NCBI RefSeq assembly: GCF_050433385.1
Contig: NZ_JBNPXI010000024.1
Span: 1 to 64,000, forward strand
Direction of reading: 5' to 3'
Origin: Brassicibacter mesophilus
GTDB taxonomy: Bacteria; Bacillota; Clostridia; Tissierellales; Proteiniboraceae
Length of the DNA: 64,000 bases
This document shows positions 45,763 to 54,562 of this stretch, one piece after another. Positions within the stretch are counted from its first letter, which is position 1, and every line of letters begins with the position of its first letter. Position numbers and translations under genes: made by a program. The notes beneath the pieces were generated by a model. It made no database searches. It saw only the letters and a program-made list of their open reading frames with translations, and was not told the origin of the DNA.

Positions 45763-46536
45763 TTATATCTTCTCTGCCACAATAAAAAATCTATGACATG
45801 TGAAATCAATGTACCCATTTTGATCTATCAAATTATGAATTCTAACTAACTTATCAAAGTACTTTTCAACTGTAAAATCAGGTACCTGCCATGGTATTGC
45901 TTTTAAGTAATACACTATAGCACCAATATCATAAAATCTTGTTTTTACAATATCTTCTTTTTGCTCTAATATGTTAAATTTAGAATCCCTTAATTGATTA
46001 ACTGCATATTCTAAATTCCAATTAAAATATTCACTTACTGAAACTTCCAAAATCTCATTGATTTCTTTATCATTCAATCCCCCAACTTGTTGGGTTATAA
46101 AAATACCGTTATTCTTTAGTACCCGTCTTACCTCTTTAGCTGAATAAGACTCATGTCTATTTATTACAAGTTCAAAATCTTCATCTTTAAGCGGCAGCTC
46201 ATTATCATTTTTCACTTCATAAACCCTTATTCCTAGAGGCTCTAGTCTATTTCTTGCTACAATGACATTAGGTTCGTATCCTTCTGTAGTACATGTATTT
46301 TTTGGAAGTGGAGCTAATGTAGACAAAAACTCACCACCACCCGTGCCCATGTCGAGCATCGAAGACACATCTCTCACTTTCATCCTTATCTTGTTTCTAT
46401 AGCTCCAACTTAATGGAAACTCACACATTCTACCTGCTTCCTCTATATGAGAGAAATCCCATCCTTCAAACTTTGCATTTGTTTCTTCCATTAAGAGATT
46501 AAATAATTTTTTATTTCTTAATACATTTTGGTTCAT
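45763..46536 (-). CDS. SAM-dependent class I methyltransferase
   Basis: The ATG at 46536 (NQNVLRNKKLFNLL) has GGGAGG; an in-frame start 36 codons upstream has no ribosome site. The Rossmann core has SSMLDMGTGGGEFLSTLAP (motif I) and an acidic binding residue in TTEGYEPN, then NRHESYSAKEVRRVLKNNGIF for the later motifs. At 257 residues it is a typical methyltransferase-11-like enzyme of unknown substrate. It is a single gene 140 bp from the RidA gene. Confidence 0.82.
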   Translation of the reverse strand: MNQNVLRNKKLFNLLMEETNAKFEGWDFSHIEEAGRMCEFPLSWSYRNKIRMKVRDVSSMLDMGTGGGEFLSTLAPLPKNTCTTEGYEPNVIVARNRLEPLGIRVYEVKNDNELPLKDEDFELVINRHESYSAKEVRRVLKNNGIFITQQVGGLNDKEINEILEVSVSEYFNWNLEYAVNQLRDSKFNILEQKEDIVKTRFYDIGAIVYYLKAIPWQVPDFTVEKYFDKLVRIHNLIDQNGYIDFTCHRFFIVAEKI

Positions 46537-46676
46537 AAAGCTTCCTCCCTTAAAAATAAGATAAATCTTTTGGAACAATTCATTGTAGGAGGACCTCTTA
46601 TAGGTTGTTACAATCCATATAAAACATAATAAATGTACATACATTTACCTCGATTCTATACCTTTTTTAATGAGAA

Positions 46677-47057
46677 TTAACTTCTTTTTGCTATCATCTC
46701 TATTTCGATCATTGCCCCTAGGGGCAATGATGCAACTCCAATTGTGGTTCTAGAAGGATATGGAGTTGAAAACTGCTTTTGATATATTTCATTCATAGCT
46801 TTAAAATCATCCATGTTAGTTAGAAATACATTTACTTTCATTACATCATCTGGTGTTAGTCCAGCAGCTTCAAGCACGTTGAATAGATTCCTAAAGCACT
46901 GCTCAGTCTGAGCAGCTATGCCTCCTTCTATAAGCTTTCCTGTACTTGAGTCGATAGGAGTCTGCCCCGAAAGATAAATAGTATCTCCTGATTCAACAGC
47001 ATGTGAATACGGGCCAACAGATACAGCACCTTTTGCATTAAACGCTTTTCTTGCCAT
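46677..47057 (-). CDS. ridA: RidA family enamine/imine deaminase
   Basis: It hydrolyses reactive enamines released by PLP enzymes. The start at 47057 (ARKAFNAKGAVSVGPYSHAV) fits the family. Key residues are seen: GPYSHAV, YLSGQTPID, EQCFRN, VNVFLTNMDDF, the catalytic Arg in YPSRTTIGVASLPLGAMIEIE and the final IEMIAK. The length of 126 residues is normal. A G-rich ribosome site lies rather far upstream, so a TTG 6 codons earlier is an alternative start. It lies apart from obvious PLP genes. Confidence 0.92.
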   Translation of the reverse strand: MARKAFNAKGAVSVGPYSHAVESGDTIYLSGQTPIDSSTGKLIEGGIAAQTEQCFRNLFNVLEAAGLTPDDVMKVNVFLTNMDDFKAMNEIYQKQFSTPYPSRTTIGVASLPLGAMIEIEMIAKRS

Positions 47058-47152
47058 AATAAAATCAACCCCCAATATTTTTCTTTATGCTAAATTATAC
47101 CATAATATCTGATACATGCTAAGAACTAAATATATATTTGTCAAAAATAAAA

Positions 47153-47188
47153 AACTGCTTAAATGTAATCAATTACATCTAAGCAGTT
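47153..47188 (-). terminator. Terminator of the oligopeptide-type ABC operon
   Basis: AACTGCTTAAATGTAAT pairs with ATTACATCTAAGCAGTT (one mismatch), followed on the minus strand by a run of T. Confidence 0.85.
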
Positions 47189-47198
47189 CTTATAACAC

Positions 47199-49004
47199 TT
47201 ATTTACTTTGACTATATGCTTTTAAATACTCTTTAGCCTTATCATCACTAGTAGGTTTTTCAACCTTTTCATATCCTTCTAGATTTTTGATAAGAGGAGT
47301 TACAGTTGAAGTTATCTCTACTGCACGACCTGACTGTACTATTGTAATATATGCCTTTGGATCTATAGCATTTAAAATAGTTTTACGTAAATTCATATCT
47401 AATACTGGCCTTTGATACTTTTCATCTAGGTTGAATATAATGTATGATGCAGCATTAGACTCTATTTCAGTGATATCTAGTTTGCTTTCATTCTTTATCT
47501 TATCGTAGTGTAAAGATGGAACTCCATAAAGAACATGAATTTCACCACTAAATAGTGCTTGAACAGCTGCACTAGTATCTGGAATTATTTTAACATGAAT
47601 TTCATCAACCTTTGGTTCATGTTCAGTACCAACCATGTATGCTGGGTTCTTTTTAAACTTCATTATTTGATCATCTTTATAATATAAGCAGTATGGACCA
47701 CTAGTTCTAAGATGGTCATCTTTTATTGCCTCATTTTGATCTCCATATGTTCCACCATTACCATTTATCTTAGTAACCTGAGCCTCACTAGTAATACCTG
47801 CAGATTGATGAGCCAAGAAATTCAATACTTGTGGGAATGGTTCCACAGTTTCAACGCGTACTACTTGGTACTTTCCTTTTGAATTATCTACATCATTTTT
47901 TGATGCAACAAGTTCAGATATTGAACCACTTGGAACCTCACCATCAAATAATTCTTTTAATGTTTTTCCTGAAGCAGTCTTAGTATTTTCTAACTCAGCT
48001 AAATCTGTTACAATACTTATTTCTTTCATATTTCCATGTAGTGTGTATGTTCTATGCTCAGGAACTGAGTCCTTGTCTTTTGCACGATTTAGATGGAAAA
48101 CAACATCTTCAGCTCCTACTAGTTCGCCAGAGTCAACAACATCTCCATTTTGTACCTTTGCAAAGCTTATATCATCTCTTAATACGAAATAGTACGCCTT
48201 ATTTCCTTCAGCTATAGCATGCTCATAGCTTAAAGAACCATCAGAAGTTACAACATCATCATCAGTTAAGTTTACTAGTCTTACATACATATTTGTATTA
48301 AGTGTGTTTATGGAACCATCGTTACCTTTAATAGGGTCAAGCGATGTTAAGTTACCTGATGTCTGGGACAACAATACAGGAGCTGTTTTTCTCTTTGAAG
48401 TATCATTAAAATCGAATTTCTCCCAAACCATTGAACGTGATTTTGATAGTCTAACATTTTCACGTCCTGGCTTCAATATTTCTTTGTTATAAGCTTGTAT
48501 TTTATTTGCTGAATATACTGGAACAATATAAGCATTATCCATCATATATTGCTCAAACTCTCCATAAGTCTTAACATATTCACTTGGAGTTTGAGTTGCA
48601 GCTTTTAATATAAGCTCTTCAACCTTAGGGTCAGCTAACCCTGAATTGTTATAATCTCCACCTGGAGTGAATAAAGAACGTACAGCGTAATCTGGGTTAC
48701 CTGTAACTGTAGTCCAACCACTAAATGCCATATCATAGTCACCATTTCCAAGTTTCTCTGAATATGTAGCATAGTCTGGAGTTTGAACTAAATTAACCTT
48801 GATACCTAGTTTCTCTAACTGGTCTTTTACTATTGTTGCATCCTTATCTCCCCAGCCAGCCATAAAGAGAAAATCAAGTGTAAGATCTAAAGGTTTATCT
48901 TCATTTCCCTTAGCTACATCTTGTGAATCTGTTTGCTTAGTTCCACAGGCAGTAAGAACTAGCATTAATGCTAACAATAAAACTAAAATCTTTTTCATTT
49001 TCAT
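47199..49004 (-). CDS. Oligopeptide-type ABC substrate-binding lipoprotein with circularly permuted order
   Basis: The signal ends in LVLTAC (Cys20). In normal SBP_bac_5 proteins the chain starts with a block like GNLTSLDPIKGNDGS and ends with a block like GDYDMAFSGW and a final PVY stretch. Here the order is exchanged. Residues about 39-200 hold what is usually the last part (LGIKVNLVQTPDYATY, GDYDMAFSGW, NNSGLADPKVEELI, AYIVPVYS). Residues about 207-601 hold the usual first part (LTSLDPIK, EDVVFHLNRAKD, TSGPYCLYYKDD, KVDEIHVKIIPDTSAAV, FNLDEKYQRP) and stop at DDKAKEYLKAY, exactly where the missing segment would follow. All parts of one family member seem present. It is the last gene of the operon. 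Confidence 0.85.
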   Translation of the reverse strand: MKMKKILVLLLALMLVLTACGTKQTDSQDVAKGNEDKPLDLTLDFLFMAGWGDKDATIVKDQLEKLGIKVNLVQTPDYATYSEKLGNGDYDMAFSGWTTVTGNPDYAVRSLFTPGGDYNNSGLADPKVEELILKAATQTPSEYVKTYGEFEQYMMDNAYIVPVYSANKIQAYNKEILKPGRENVRLSKSRSMVWEKFDFNDTSKRKTAPVLLSQTSGNLTSLDPIKGNDGSINTLNTNMYVRLVNLTDDDVVTSDGSLSYEHAIAEGNKAYYFVLRDDISFAKVQNGDVVDSGELVGAEDVVFHLNRAKDKDSVPEHRTYTLHGNMKEISIVTDLAELENTKTASGKTLKELFDGEVPSGSISELVASKNDVDNSKGKYQVVRVETVEPFPQVLNFLAHQSAGITSEAQVTKINGNGGTYGDQNEAIKDDHLRTSGPYCLYYKDDQIMKFKKNPAYMVGTEHEPKVDEIHVKIIPDTSAAVQALFSGEIHVLYGVPSLHYDKIKNESKLDITEIESNAASYIIFNLDEKYQRPVLDMNLRKTILNAIDPKAYITIVQSGRAVEITSTVTPLIKNLEGYEKVEKPTSDDKAKEYLKAYSQSK

Positions 49005-49061
49005 ATGAGCACCTCCATTAGTTAATTTATATTAGGTTATTAACCCTAAATACTTAAATAT

Positions 49062-50042
49062 TTAGTAGCTTAGAGAGCCTTTTAAAATTTCATCAGATCT
49101 ATGGCATGCTACAAAGTGATTATCCTTTATCTCTTTCAATTCTGGATTTTCACACTTGCACTGTTCACTTACAAATCTACAGCGAGCAGCAAATCTACAT
49201 CCTGGACTCGGGTTTATAGGTGAAGTTATTTCACCCTCTAATATTATCCTATTTTTTCCCTTCCCTACAGTTGGAGTAGGTATAGCAGACAATAATGCCT
49301 GGGTATATGGATGAAAAGGAGTTTCAAATAAGTCTTTTTTTGGAGCCTTTTCAATCATCTTTCCTAGGTACATTACTCCAATTTCATCAGATATATGCTT
49401 TACAACTGATAAATCATGTGTAATAAACATATAAGTCAATCCTAGTTTTTGCTGCAAGTCCTGCATTAAGTTTAATATCTGTGCCTGTATAGACACGTCG
49501 AGAGCACTTACAGGCTCGTCACAAACTATAAACTTTGGATCGATCGAAAGAGCACGTGCAATAACTGCACGTTGTCTTCTTCCGCCGTCAAGCTCATGAG
49601 GATATGCGTTATAAAGACGTTCAGCAAGTCCAACCAAGTCCATAAGCTCTTTAACCTTCTTCATTCTGTCTTCTTTATTCTTATATACTTTATGAATAAT
49701 AAGTGGACCTTCTATAATCTGAGCAATAGTTTTACGTGGATTTAATGAAGCATAGGGATCCTGAAATATTATCTGCATTTCTCTACGCATCATTCTCATT
49801 TCGTTTTTATCTAAGCTAGTAACATCTATTCCGTCATAATAAATCTTCCCATCAGTAGGCTCATGAAGTCTCAATATGGTTTTACCGCATGTAGATTTTC
49901 CGCAACCACTCTCTCCAACTATGCCTATGGTTTTCCCTTTCTCAATTTTAAAAGAGACATTATCAACAGCATGTAGATTGCCAAACGGCGTAGTAAAATA
50001 TTTTTTCAGATTTTTAACTTCTAAAAGCACATTATCTTTCAT
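49062..50042 (-). CDS. Oligopeptide-type ABC transporter ATP-binding protein (OppF-like)
   Basis: This is a 326-residue ATPase. Walker A is GESGCGKSTCGK (about residues 44-55), Walker B is FIVCDEPVSALDV, and the switch His is in ITHDLSVV. The signature is ELDGGRRQR rather than the usual LSGGQ, a variant seen in some OppF subgroups. The C-terminal oligopeptide extension with cysteines (SPGCRFAARCRFVSEQC) is the usual Opp/Dpp tail that binds an iron-sulfur cluster in some members. It pairs with the OppD-like gene 13 bp upstream. Confidence 0.92.
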   Translation of the reverse strand: MKDNVLLEVKNLKKYFTTPFGNLHAVDNVSFKIEKGKTIGIVGESGCGKSTCGKTILRLHEPTDGKIYYDGIDVTSLDKNEMRMMRREMQIIFQDPYASLNPRKTIAQIIEGPLIIHKVYKNKEDRMKKVKELMDLVGLAERLYNAYPHELDGGRRQRAVIARALSIDPKFIVCDEPVSALDVSIQAQILNLMQDLQQKLGLTYMFITHDLSVVKHISDEIGVMYLGKMIEKAPKKDLFETPFHPYTQALLSAIPTPTVGKGKNRIILEGEITSPINPSPGCRFAARCRFVSEQCKCENPELKEIKDNHFVACHRSDEILKGSLSY

Positions 50043-50055
50043 ACTATCGCCTCCT

Positions 50056-51015
50056 TTAACTATTTAATGGGTGGTGACACTTTACAGCGTGTACTTCACC
50101 AACCAAATCAGGTGTCTTTTCCTTACATATTTCAGTAGCACGTGGACACCTTGGATGAAAGGAGCACCCACTTGGTAAATTTGTTGGATCCGGCGTAAGC
50201 CCTTTAATTGGAGAAAGTCTTTCAACATCTTCTTCTAGTGTTGGAATAGAATTAAATAATCCTTGAGTATATGGATGCTTAGTTTCTGTATATAGATCTT
50301 CAATAGGACCATACTCTACTATCTCCCCAGCATACATAATAGCCACTTTTTCGCAGGTTTCAGCCACTACTCCTAAATCATGAGTTATTAATATGAGGGA
50401 TGTACCATATTTCTCTCTAAGTCCGCCAATTAACTCAAGTACCTGTGCTTGAATTGTAACATCAAGAGCAGTCGTAGGTTCATCTGCAATTAAAAGGGTT
50501 GGATTACATGCTAGAGCCATAGCAATTATTACCCGCTGCTTCATCCCTCCAGAAAACTGATGAGGATAATCATCAAATCTAGATTCATCAATACCTACTA
50601 CTCGAAGCATCTCCTTAGCCTTCATAATCGCTTCTGCTTTAGTCATATCTCCATGATTTCTAATAGTCTCGACGATCTGACTCCCTACTGTAAAAACAGG
50701 ATTCAGTGCAGTCATAGGATCTTGGAAAATCATAGATATTTCATTTCCTCTTATCTTACGTTTTTTTGCTTCAGGCATACTATTAAGATCTTCACCTTTA
50801 TAAATTATCTGTCCATCAACTATATCACCAGGAGGACTAGGTATTAGTTGTAATATTGACATTGCAGTTGTAGTTTTACCTGCACCAGTCTCACCCACTA
50901 TTCCTAAACTCTCCCCTTTATTAACAATTAAGTTAAGCCCATTTACAGCCTTCACAACTTCATCTTCAGTTATATAATGAACATGTAGGTTTTTTATTTC
51001 TAATAATTTTTCCAT
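50056..51015 (-). CDS. Oligopeptide-type ABC transporter ATP-binding protein (OppD-like)
   Basis: This is a 319-residue ATPase. Walker A is GETGAGKTTTAM (about residues 41-52), the signature is QFSGGMKQRV, Walker B is LLIADEPTTALDV, and the switch His is in ITHDLGVV. The C-terminal part carries the same cysteine pattern (GCSFHPRCPRATEIC). It is full length and normal for OppD/DppD. It lies between the permease gene and the OppF-like gene, with short gaps, so all five genes form one operon. Confidence 0.93.
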   Translation of the reverse strand: MEKLLEIKNLHVHYITEDEVVKAVNGLNLIVNKGESLGIVGETGAGKTTTAMSILQLIPSPPGDIVDGQIIYKGEDLNSMPEAKKRKIRGNEISMIFQDPMTALNPVFTVGSQIVETIRNHGDMTKAEAIMKAKEMLRVVGIDESRFDDYPHQFSGGMKQRVIIAMALACNPTLLIADEPTTALDVTIQAQVLELIGGLREKYGTSLILITHDLGVVAETCEKVAIMYAGEIVEYGPIEDLYTETKHPYTQGLFNSIPTLEEDVERLSPIKGLTPDPTNLPSGCSFHPRCPRATEICKEKTPDLVGEVHAVKCHHPLNS

Positions 51016-51025
51016 ACTCTTACTC

Positions 51026-52549
51026 CTATTTTAATTTTGGATCTAATGCATCACGTAACCCGTCACCAAAGAAGTTAAATGCCAATACAACAGAAACTAT
51101 AGCTAAGCCTGGAAAAATAGCTAAGTAAGGATAAAATTCTAAGTATTCACTTCCAGCCTTTAAAACATTGCCCCACTCAGGCGTCGGAGGCTGTACTCCT
51201 AACCCTAGAAAGCTTAAGGCAGAAGTAGAAAGAACTGCTGACCCTATACCAAGAGTTGCACGAACAATAACTGGTGATAATGAGTTAGGAATAATATCCT
51301 CAAATATAATTCTTTTATTGCTAGCACCACATGCTCTTGCTGCTTCAATAAATTCTGCGTCAGCAAGCTGCATCACCTGTGCTCTAACAGTTCTTGCATA
51401 GCCTGGAATACCTCCAATACTTAGAGCCATGATTAAATTAAAGGTATTCGCACCAAATGCGGCAACGATCGCAATAGCTAGTAATATTCCTGGTATTGCA
51501 TAAAGCACATCCAAAAGACGCATAATTATATTGTCTGTATTTCTTCCATAATACCCTGCAATTGCCCCAAGAAAACCACCAATTATAATAGGTATCATGG
51601 TTGATACGAATCCTACTGCAAGAGATATTCTAGCTCCAAAGATAATCCTGATAAAAACATCTCTCCCAAACTCATCCGTTCCAAATGGATATGTCAAGCT
51701 AGGCTTTTGAAATAAGTTTGAATAATCATTTTCAACTGCTAAACTATAGTCAAATATGAAAAAGCTATAAATAGAAATAGCAATTAAAAATACTACATAT
51801 AAAAGACCCGCTACAGCTGTTGGATTTCTAAATAGCCTTCTTAATATATCGATCCACATAATATTTCTACTTGAACCAATATTCCTCACTTTAGCAATGA
51901 TTACAAGACCTGCGAATAACGATAATATATTACCACTCAATGATAAAACAATTAAGAGATAGCCTACATACTTAAGTTTAGGATTTAAAGTTTTTATGCT
52001 AGAATATTTTCCTACTAAAGCAACACAAATCCACTGTATAAGAGATATAACTGCTAATAGAATAACTCCCATATACTGAATGCTTGATGGTTCTTCTTTA
52101 AATAAATTTAGTGTTGCAATTAAAAGTAGAAAAGTTGTAACTAACACAGTTGAATAAGATAGCTTATACTCTAATGTTTTTTCTTCCTTTATTAAGTTAA
52201 GAAAAGTAATTAGAGTAAAAACATTTCCAAAAATCATAAAAATCAGTAATAACAGACTTGACCTTCTAGTTTTACCGCTTATATGTCCTAACTCTAGTAA
52301 GTCTTTCTCTATTCTCCTTTTTAAGAAATGACAGCTAGCTGCTGCTAAAAGGTAGCACATAGAGAACACTAAAAGTACATTTTGCACAATACTACTTACA
52401 TCTCCCTTTGCCCTGTTAAATAGATACAATCCCATTAAACACAAAGCAACAATTAAAGAGAATGTTATTGTAAATCGAGTTATACTGCGCTCACCACATT
52501 TTTTAAATAACTTTGTTTTCTGTCTATTAATATTTTTTATATTCTCCAT
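51026..52549 (-). CDS. Oligopeptide-type permease (OppC-like) with a six-segment N-terminal extension
   Basis: The permease core (about residues 236-507) has FGTDEFGRDVFIRIIFGARI, the EAA loop FIEAARACGASNKRIIFEDIIPN and the C-terminal block LGLGVQPPTPEWG, all typical of OppC/DppC. It is preceded by about 235 extra residues with six probable membrane segments (about 26-44, 54-75, 97-119, 131-149, 157-180, 194-218). Ordinary OppC proteins are near 300 residues. The extension resembles nothing I recognise. It starts 11 bp after the OppB-like gene. Confidence 0.88.
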   Translation of the reverse strand: MENIKNINRQKTKLFKKCGERSITRFTITFSLIVALCLMGLYLFNRAKGDVSSIVQNVLLVFSMCYLLAAASCHFLKRRIEKDLLELGHISGKTRRSSLLLLIFMIFGNVFTLITFLNLIKEEKTLEYKLSYSTVLVTTFLLLIATLNLFKEEPSSIQYMGVILLAVISLIQWICVALVGKYSSIKTLNPKLKYVGYLLIVLSLSGNILSLFAGLVIIAKVRNIGSSRNIMWIDILRRLFRNPTAVAGLLYVVFLIAISIYSFFIFDYSLAVENDYSNLFQKPSLTYPFGTDEFGRDVFIRIIFGARISLAVGFVSTMIPIIIGGFLGAIAGYYGRNTDNIIMRLLDVLYAIPGILLAIAIVAAFGANTFNLIMALSIGGIPGYARTVRAQVMQLADAEFIEAARACGASNKRIIFEDIIPNSLSPVIVRATLGIGSAVLSTSALSFLGLGVQPPTPEWGNVLKAGSEYLEFYPYLAIFPGLAIVSVVLAFNFFGDGLRDALDPKLK

Positions 52550-52560
52550 ATTACAAACTC

Positions 52561-54051
52561 CTAATAGTTTTTAAGCTTAGCTTTTATACGAGGATCAAAG
52601 AAAGCGTATAAAATATCTACAGCTAAATTTGCTAAACTAATTATAATAGCAATGTACACTACTCCTGCTAAAACAACCGGTACGTCAGGAATCATCTGCT
52701 TTGATACTATATGAGAACCGATACCAGGTATTGTAAATACTTTTTCAGTAACAGCTGATCCACCCAACATACCTCCAAACTGTAGTCCGATAACTGTGAT
52801 TATTGGAATTATTGCATTCCTAAGTGCGTGTTTTAACACAACAACATTTTCCTTTAATCCCTTGGCTCTAGCAGTTGTTATATAGTCTGACTTTATAACT
52901 TCTAACATAGAAGAACGTGTCATACGTGCAACAGAAGCTGCAAGAGATGTACCCAATACAATTGCAGGCATGACCAGAGACTTCCAGTCAGTATTAGAGT
53001 ATATTACATTTAACCATCCAAGATTTACTGAGAACAGTAGTATAAGCATTAATCCTAACCAGAAGTTAGGTATTGATATACCAATAAGCGCAATTATCAT
53101 AGACGCAAAGTCAAACGCTGAGTACTGCTTTACTGCCGATATAATTCCTGCAGGTACTGCTATAATTATTGACAGTAGTAGTGAAGCACATGTAACCTTC
53201 AACGTAATCGGGAATTTCCTTAGTATTCCTTCCATAACTGGCTCATTTCCTACGTATGAATTTTTAAAATCAAAGGTAACAACATTCTTAAATGTTTTTA
53301 GTAGTTGTACATGATATGGCTCATTTAAGCCATATAACGCTTTCCAGTCTGTAACCTGTTCTTCAGTAGCCAGTTGCCCTAATATGTTCCTTGCTGGATC
53401 CATTGGAGAAAGATACAGTATTGTAAATACAATAATAGTAACACCGAAAATTACAAATAAAAGCATTAAAGTTCTTTCAAAAATATACTTCAAATAAGGA
53501 TTTTTGAAAATAAATAGTACTACATACATTAAAATCCCTAAGAAATATGAAGTAAATCTAAAAATATTATTCTGATAAAGTTCTACAAAAGTATTAGCAA
53601 TAGAGTTATGTCTTTTTGATTCTTTTGCCATTCTTTCATCAACATGATTCTCAATAATTTTTTCATAGTCTCTATGGACGATCTTTTCCAATTCTTTCTG
53701 CATTTCTTCTTCTGAACAAGATTTATTGAAAAATTCATACTTTCTTTGTAGTCGGAATTTAGTCTCTTCCATCAATTCCTTATGTATATTTTTTTCCTTT
53801 AGTTCTTTTTCCACTTCTCTCCTCAGCATTAGTTTGGGACTATTCTTCTTGTTCAAATAGTATTTAATAATCACAATGAAGGTAATAGGTAACCCTAAAA
53901 TAAGTGTTAAATACTTGTAAAGTGAATAGTTCATAGCTTTTACGAATGCTTTATCAAATCCAGTAAATAAACAAAAAAACTTTTGTAAGCCCGTCGCACT
54001 AGACTTGTTATGTACTTTTTTTAAAGAAAGCACTTTTATACTCACCTCCAT
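52561..54051 (-). CDS. Oligopeptide-type permease (OppB-like) with a coiled N-terminal extension
   Basis: The core (about residues 185-496) has LYLSPMDPARNILG, the long WKALYGLNEPYHVQLLK loop, and the EAA block DYITTARAKGLKENVVVLKHALRN, as in OppB/DppB. Before it lie about 185 extra residues: one membrane segment (about 42-62), a highly charged helical stretch (about 70-150), and a second membrane segment (about 167-184). Normal OppB proteins are near 310 residues. It is the first gene of the operon. No RBS near the ATG is strong. Confidence 0.88.
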   Translation of the reverse strand: MEVSIKVLSLKKVHNKSSATGLQKFFCLFTGFDKAFVKAMNYSLYKYLTLILGLPITFIVIIKYYLNKKNSPKLMLRREVEKELKEKNIHKELMEETKFRLQRKYEFFNKSCSEEEMQKELEKIVHRDYEKIIENHVDERMAKESKRHNSIANTFVELYQNNIFRFTSYFLGILMYVVLFIFKNPYLKYIFERTLMLLFVIFGVTIIVFTILYLSPMDPARNILGQLATEEQVTDWKALYGLNEPYHVQLLKTFKNVVTFDFKNSYVGNEPVMEGILRKFPITLKVTCASLLLSIIIAVPAGIISAVKQYSAFDFASMIIALIGISIPNFWLGLMLILLFSVNLGWLNVIYSNTDWKSLVMPAIVLGTSLAASVARMTRSSMLEVIKSDYITTARAKGLKENVVVLKHALRNAIIPIITVIGLQFGGMLGGSAVTEKVFTIPGIGSHIVSKQMIPDVPVVLAGVVYIAIIISLANLAVDILYAFFDPRIKAKLKNY

Positions 54052-54229
54052 CCTATAACTGCTAATCAGATCTCTAATTACTATATAGGTTTATGCCTTC
54101 TATCACCCCCGCATTCCATTATTTTAGTCAGTATTAGTGTATAGTTTTACAAATAATCTAAAAATCCTTCATATTTTATGAATTATTTTTAAAAATTTTG
54201 TCAAAATAGTTATCTTTTTTTCTGATTTT

Positions 54230-54265
54230 TATATACTTTAGTGAACGAATACACTAAAGTATATA
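54230..54265. repeat. 14-bp inverted repeat in the oligopeptide-operon promoter region
   Basis: TATATACTTTAGTG and its exact reverse complement flank an 8-nt spacer. It directly abuts the candidate sigma-54 element. A third copy of the half-site CTAAAGTATATA occurs at about 54409-54420. Such a repeated dyad suggests a regulator binding site or a hairpin at the 5' end of the transcript. Confidence 0.65.
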
Positions 54266-54282
54266 TGCAAATGATATGCCAA
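54266..54282 (-). promoter_or_regulatory. Candidate sigma-54 promoter of the oligopeptide-type operon
   Basis: On the minus strand, TTGGCATATCATTTGCA has GG and GC separated by exactly 10 nt, and matches the -24/-12 consensus TTGGCA-N5-TTGCA closely. It lies about 215 bp upstream of the OppB-like start. No sigma-54 activator gene is visible in this window. A chance match is possible, and an ordinary sigma-A promoter nearer the gene was not found. Confidence 0.5.
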
Positions 54283-54352
54283 TTTACCTAAACCAACCAA
54301 AGTGTTGGAATTTTGCAATTTATCTGACCACTCGATTGTGAATGAAATAAAA

Positions 54353-54395
54353 AAATTATCAAAATGAAATAAAAACAATTTCATTTTGATAATTT
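54353..54395. repeat. 18-bp perfect inverted repeat upstream of the oligopeptide-type operon
   Basis: AAATTATCAAAATGAAAT and its exact reverse complement enclose a 7-nt A-rich loop. On the minus strand it is followed by a T-rich tract, so it could be a terminator-like structure. No gene on that strand precedes it within 980 bp. It may instead be an operator. Apart from this and the repeat at 54230, the 54052-54562 region holds nothing else I recognise. Confidence 0.7.
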
Positions 54396-54562
54396 AAATT
54401 AATAGCTAAAGTATATACATAAGATAATTAGCAATAGGCTTTTCTACAATATTCAACATTTTTGACGATATTTTTCCAATATTATCTTATTTATTAGAAA
54501 ATAACCTGATATTATGTTAAAATACAATTAAATTTTTATTTAACTTAAAGGAGGATATTTAA

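Noticed and set aside
49062..50042. ELDGGRRQR signature as a sign of a defective ATPase
   Set aside because: Walker A, Walker B and the switch His are intact, and I recall this variant in other OppF subgroups, so it is treated as a family variant and not as damage.
52970..53314. 114-codon plus-strand open frame
   Set aside because: It is antisense to the OppB-like permease core. No ribosome site or domain is present.
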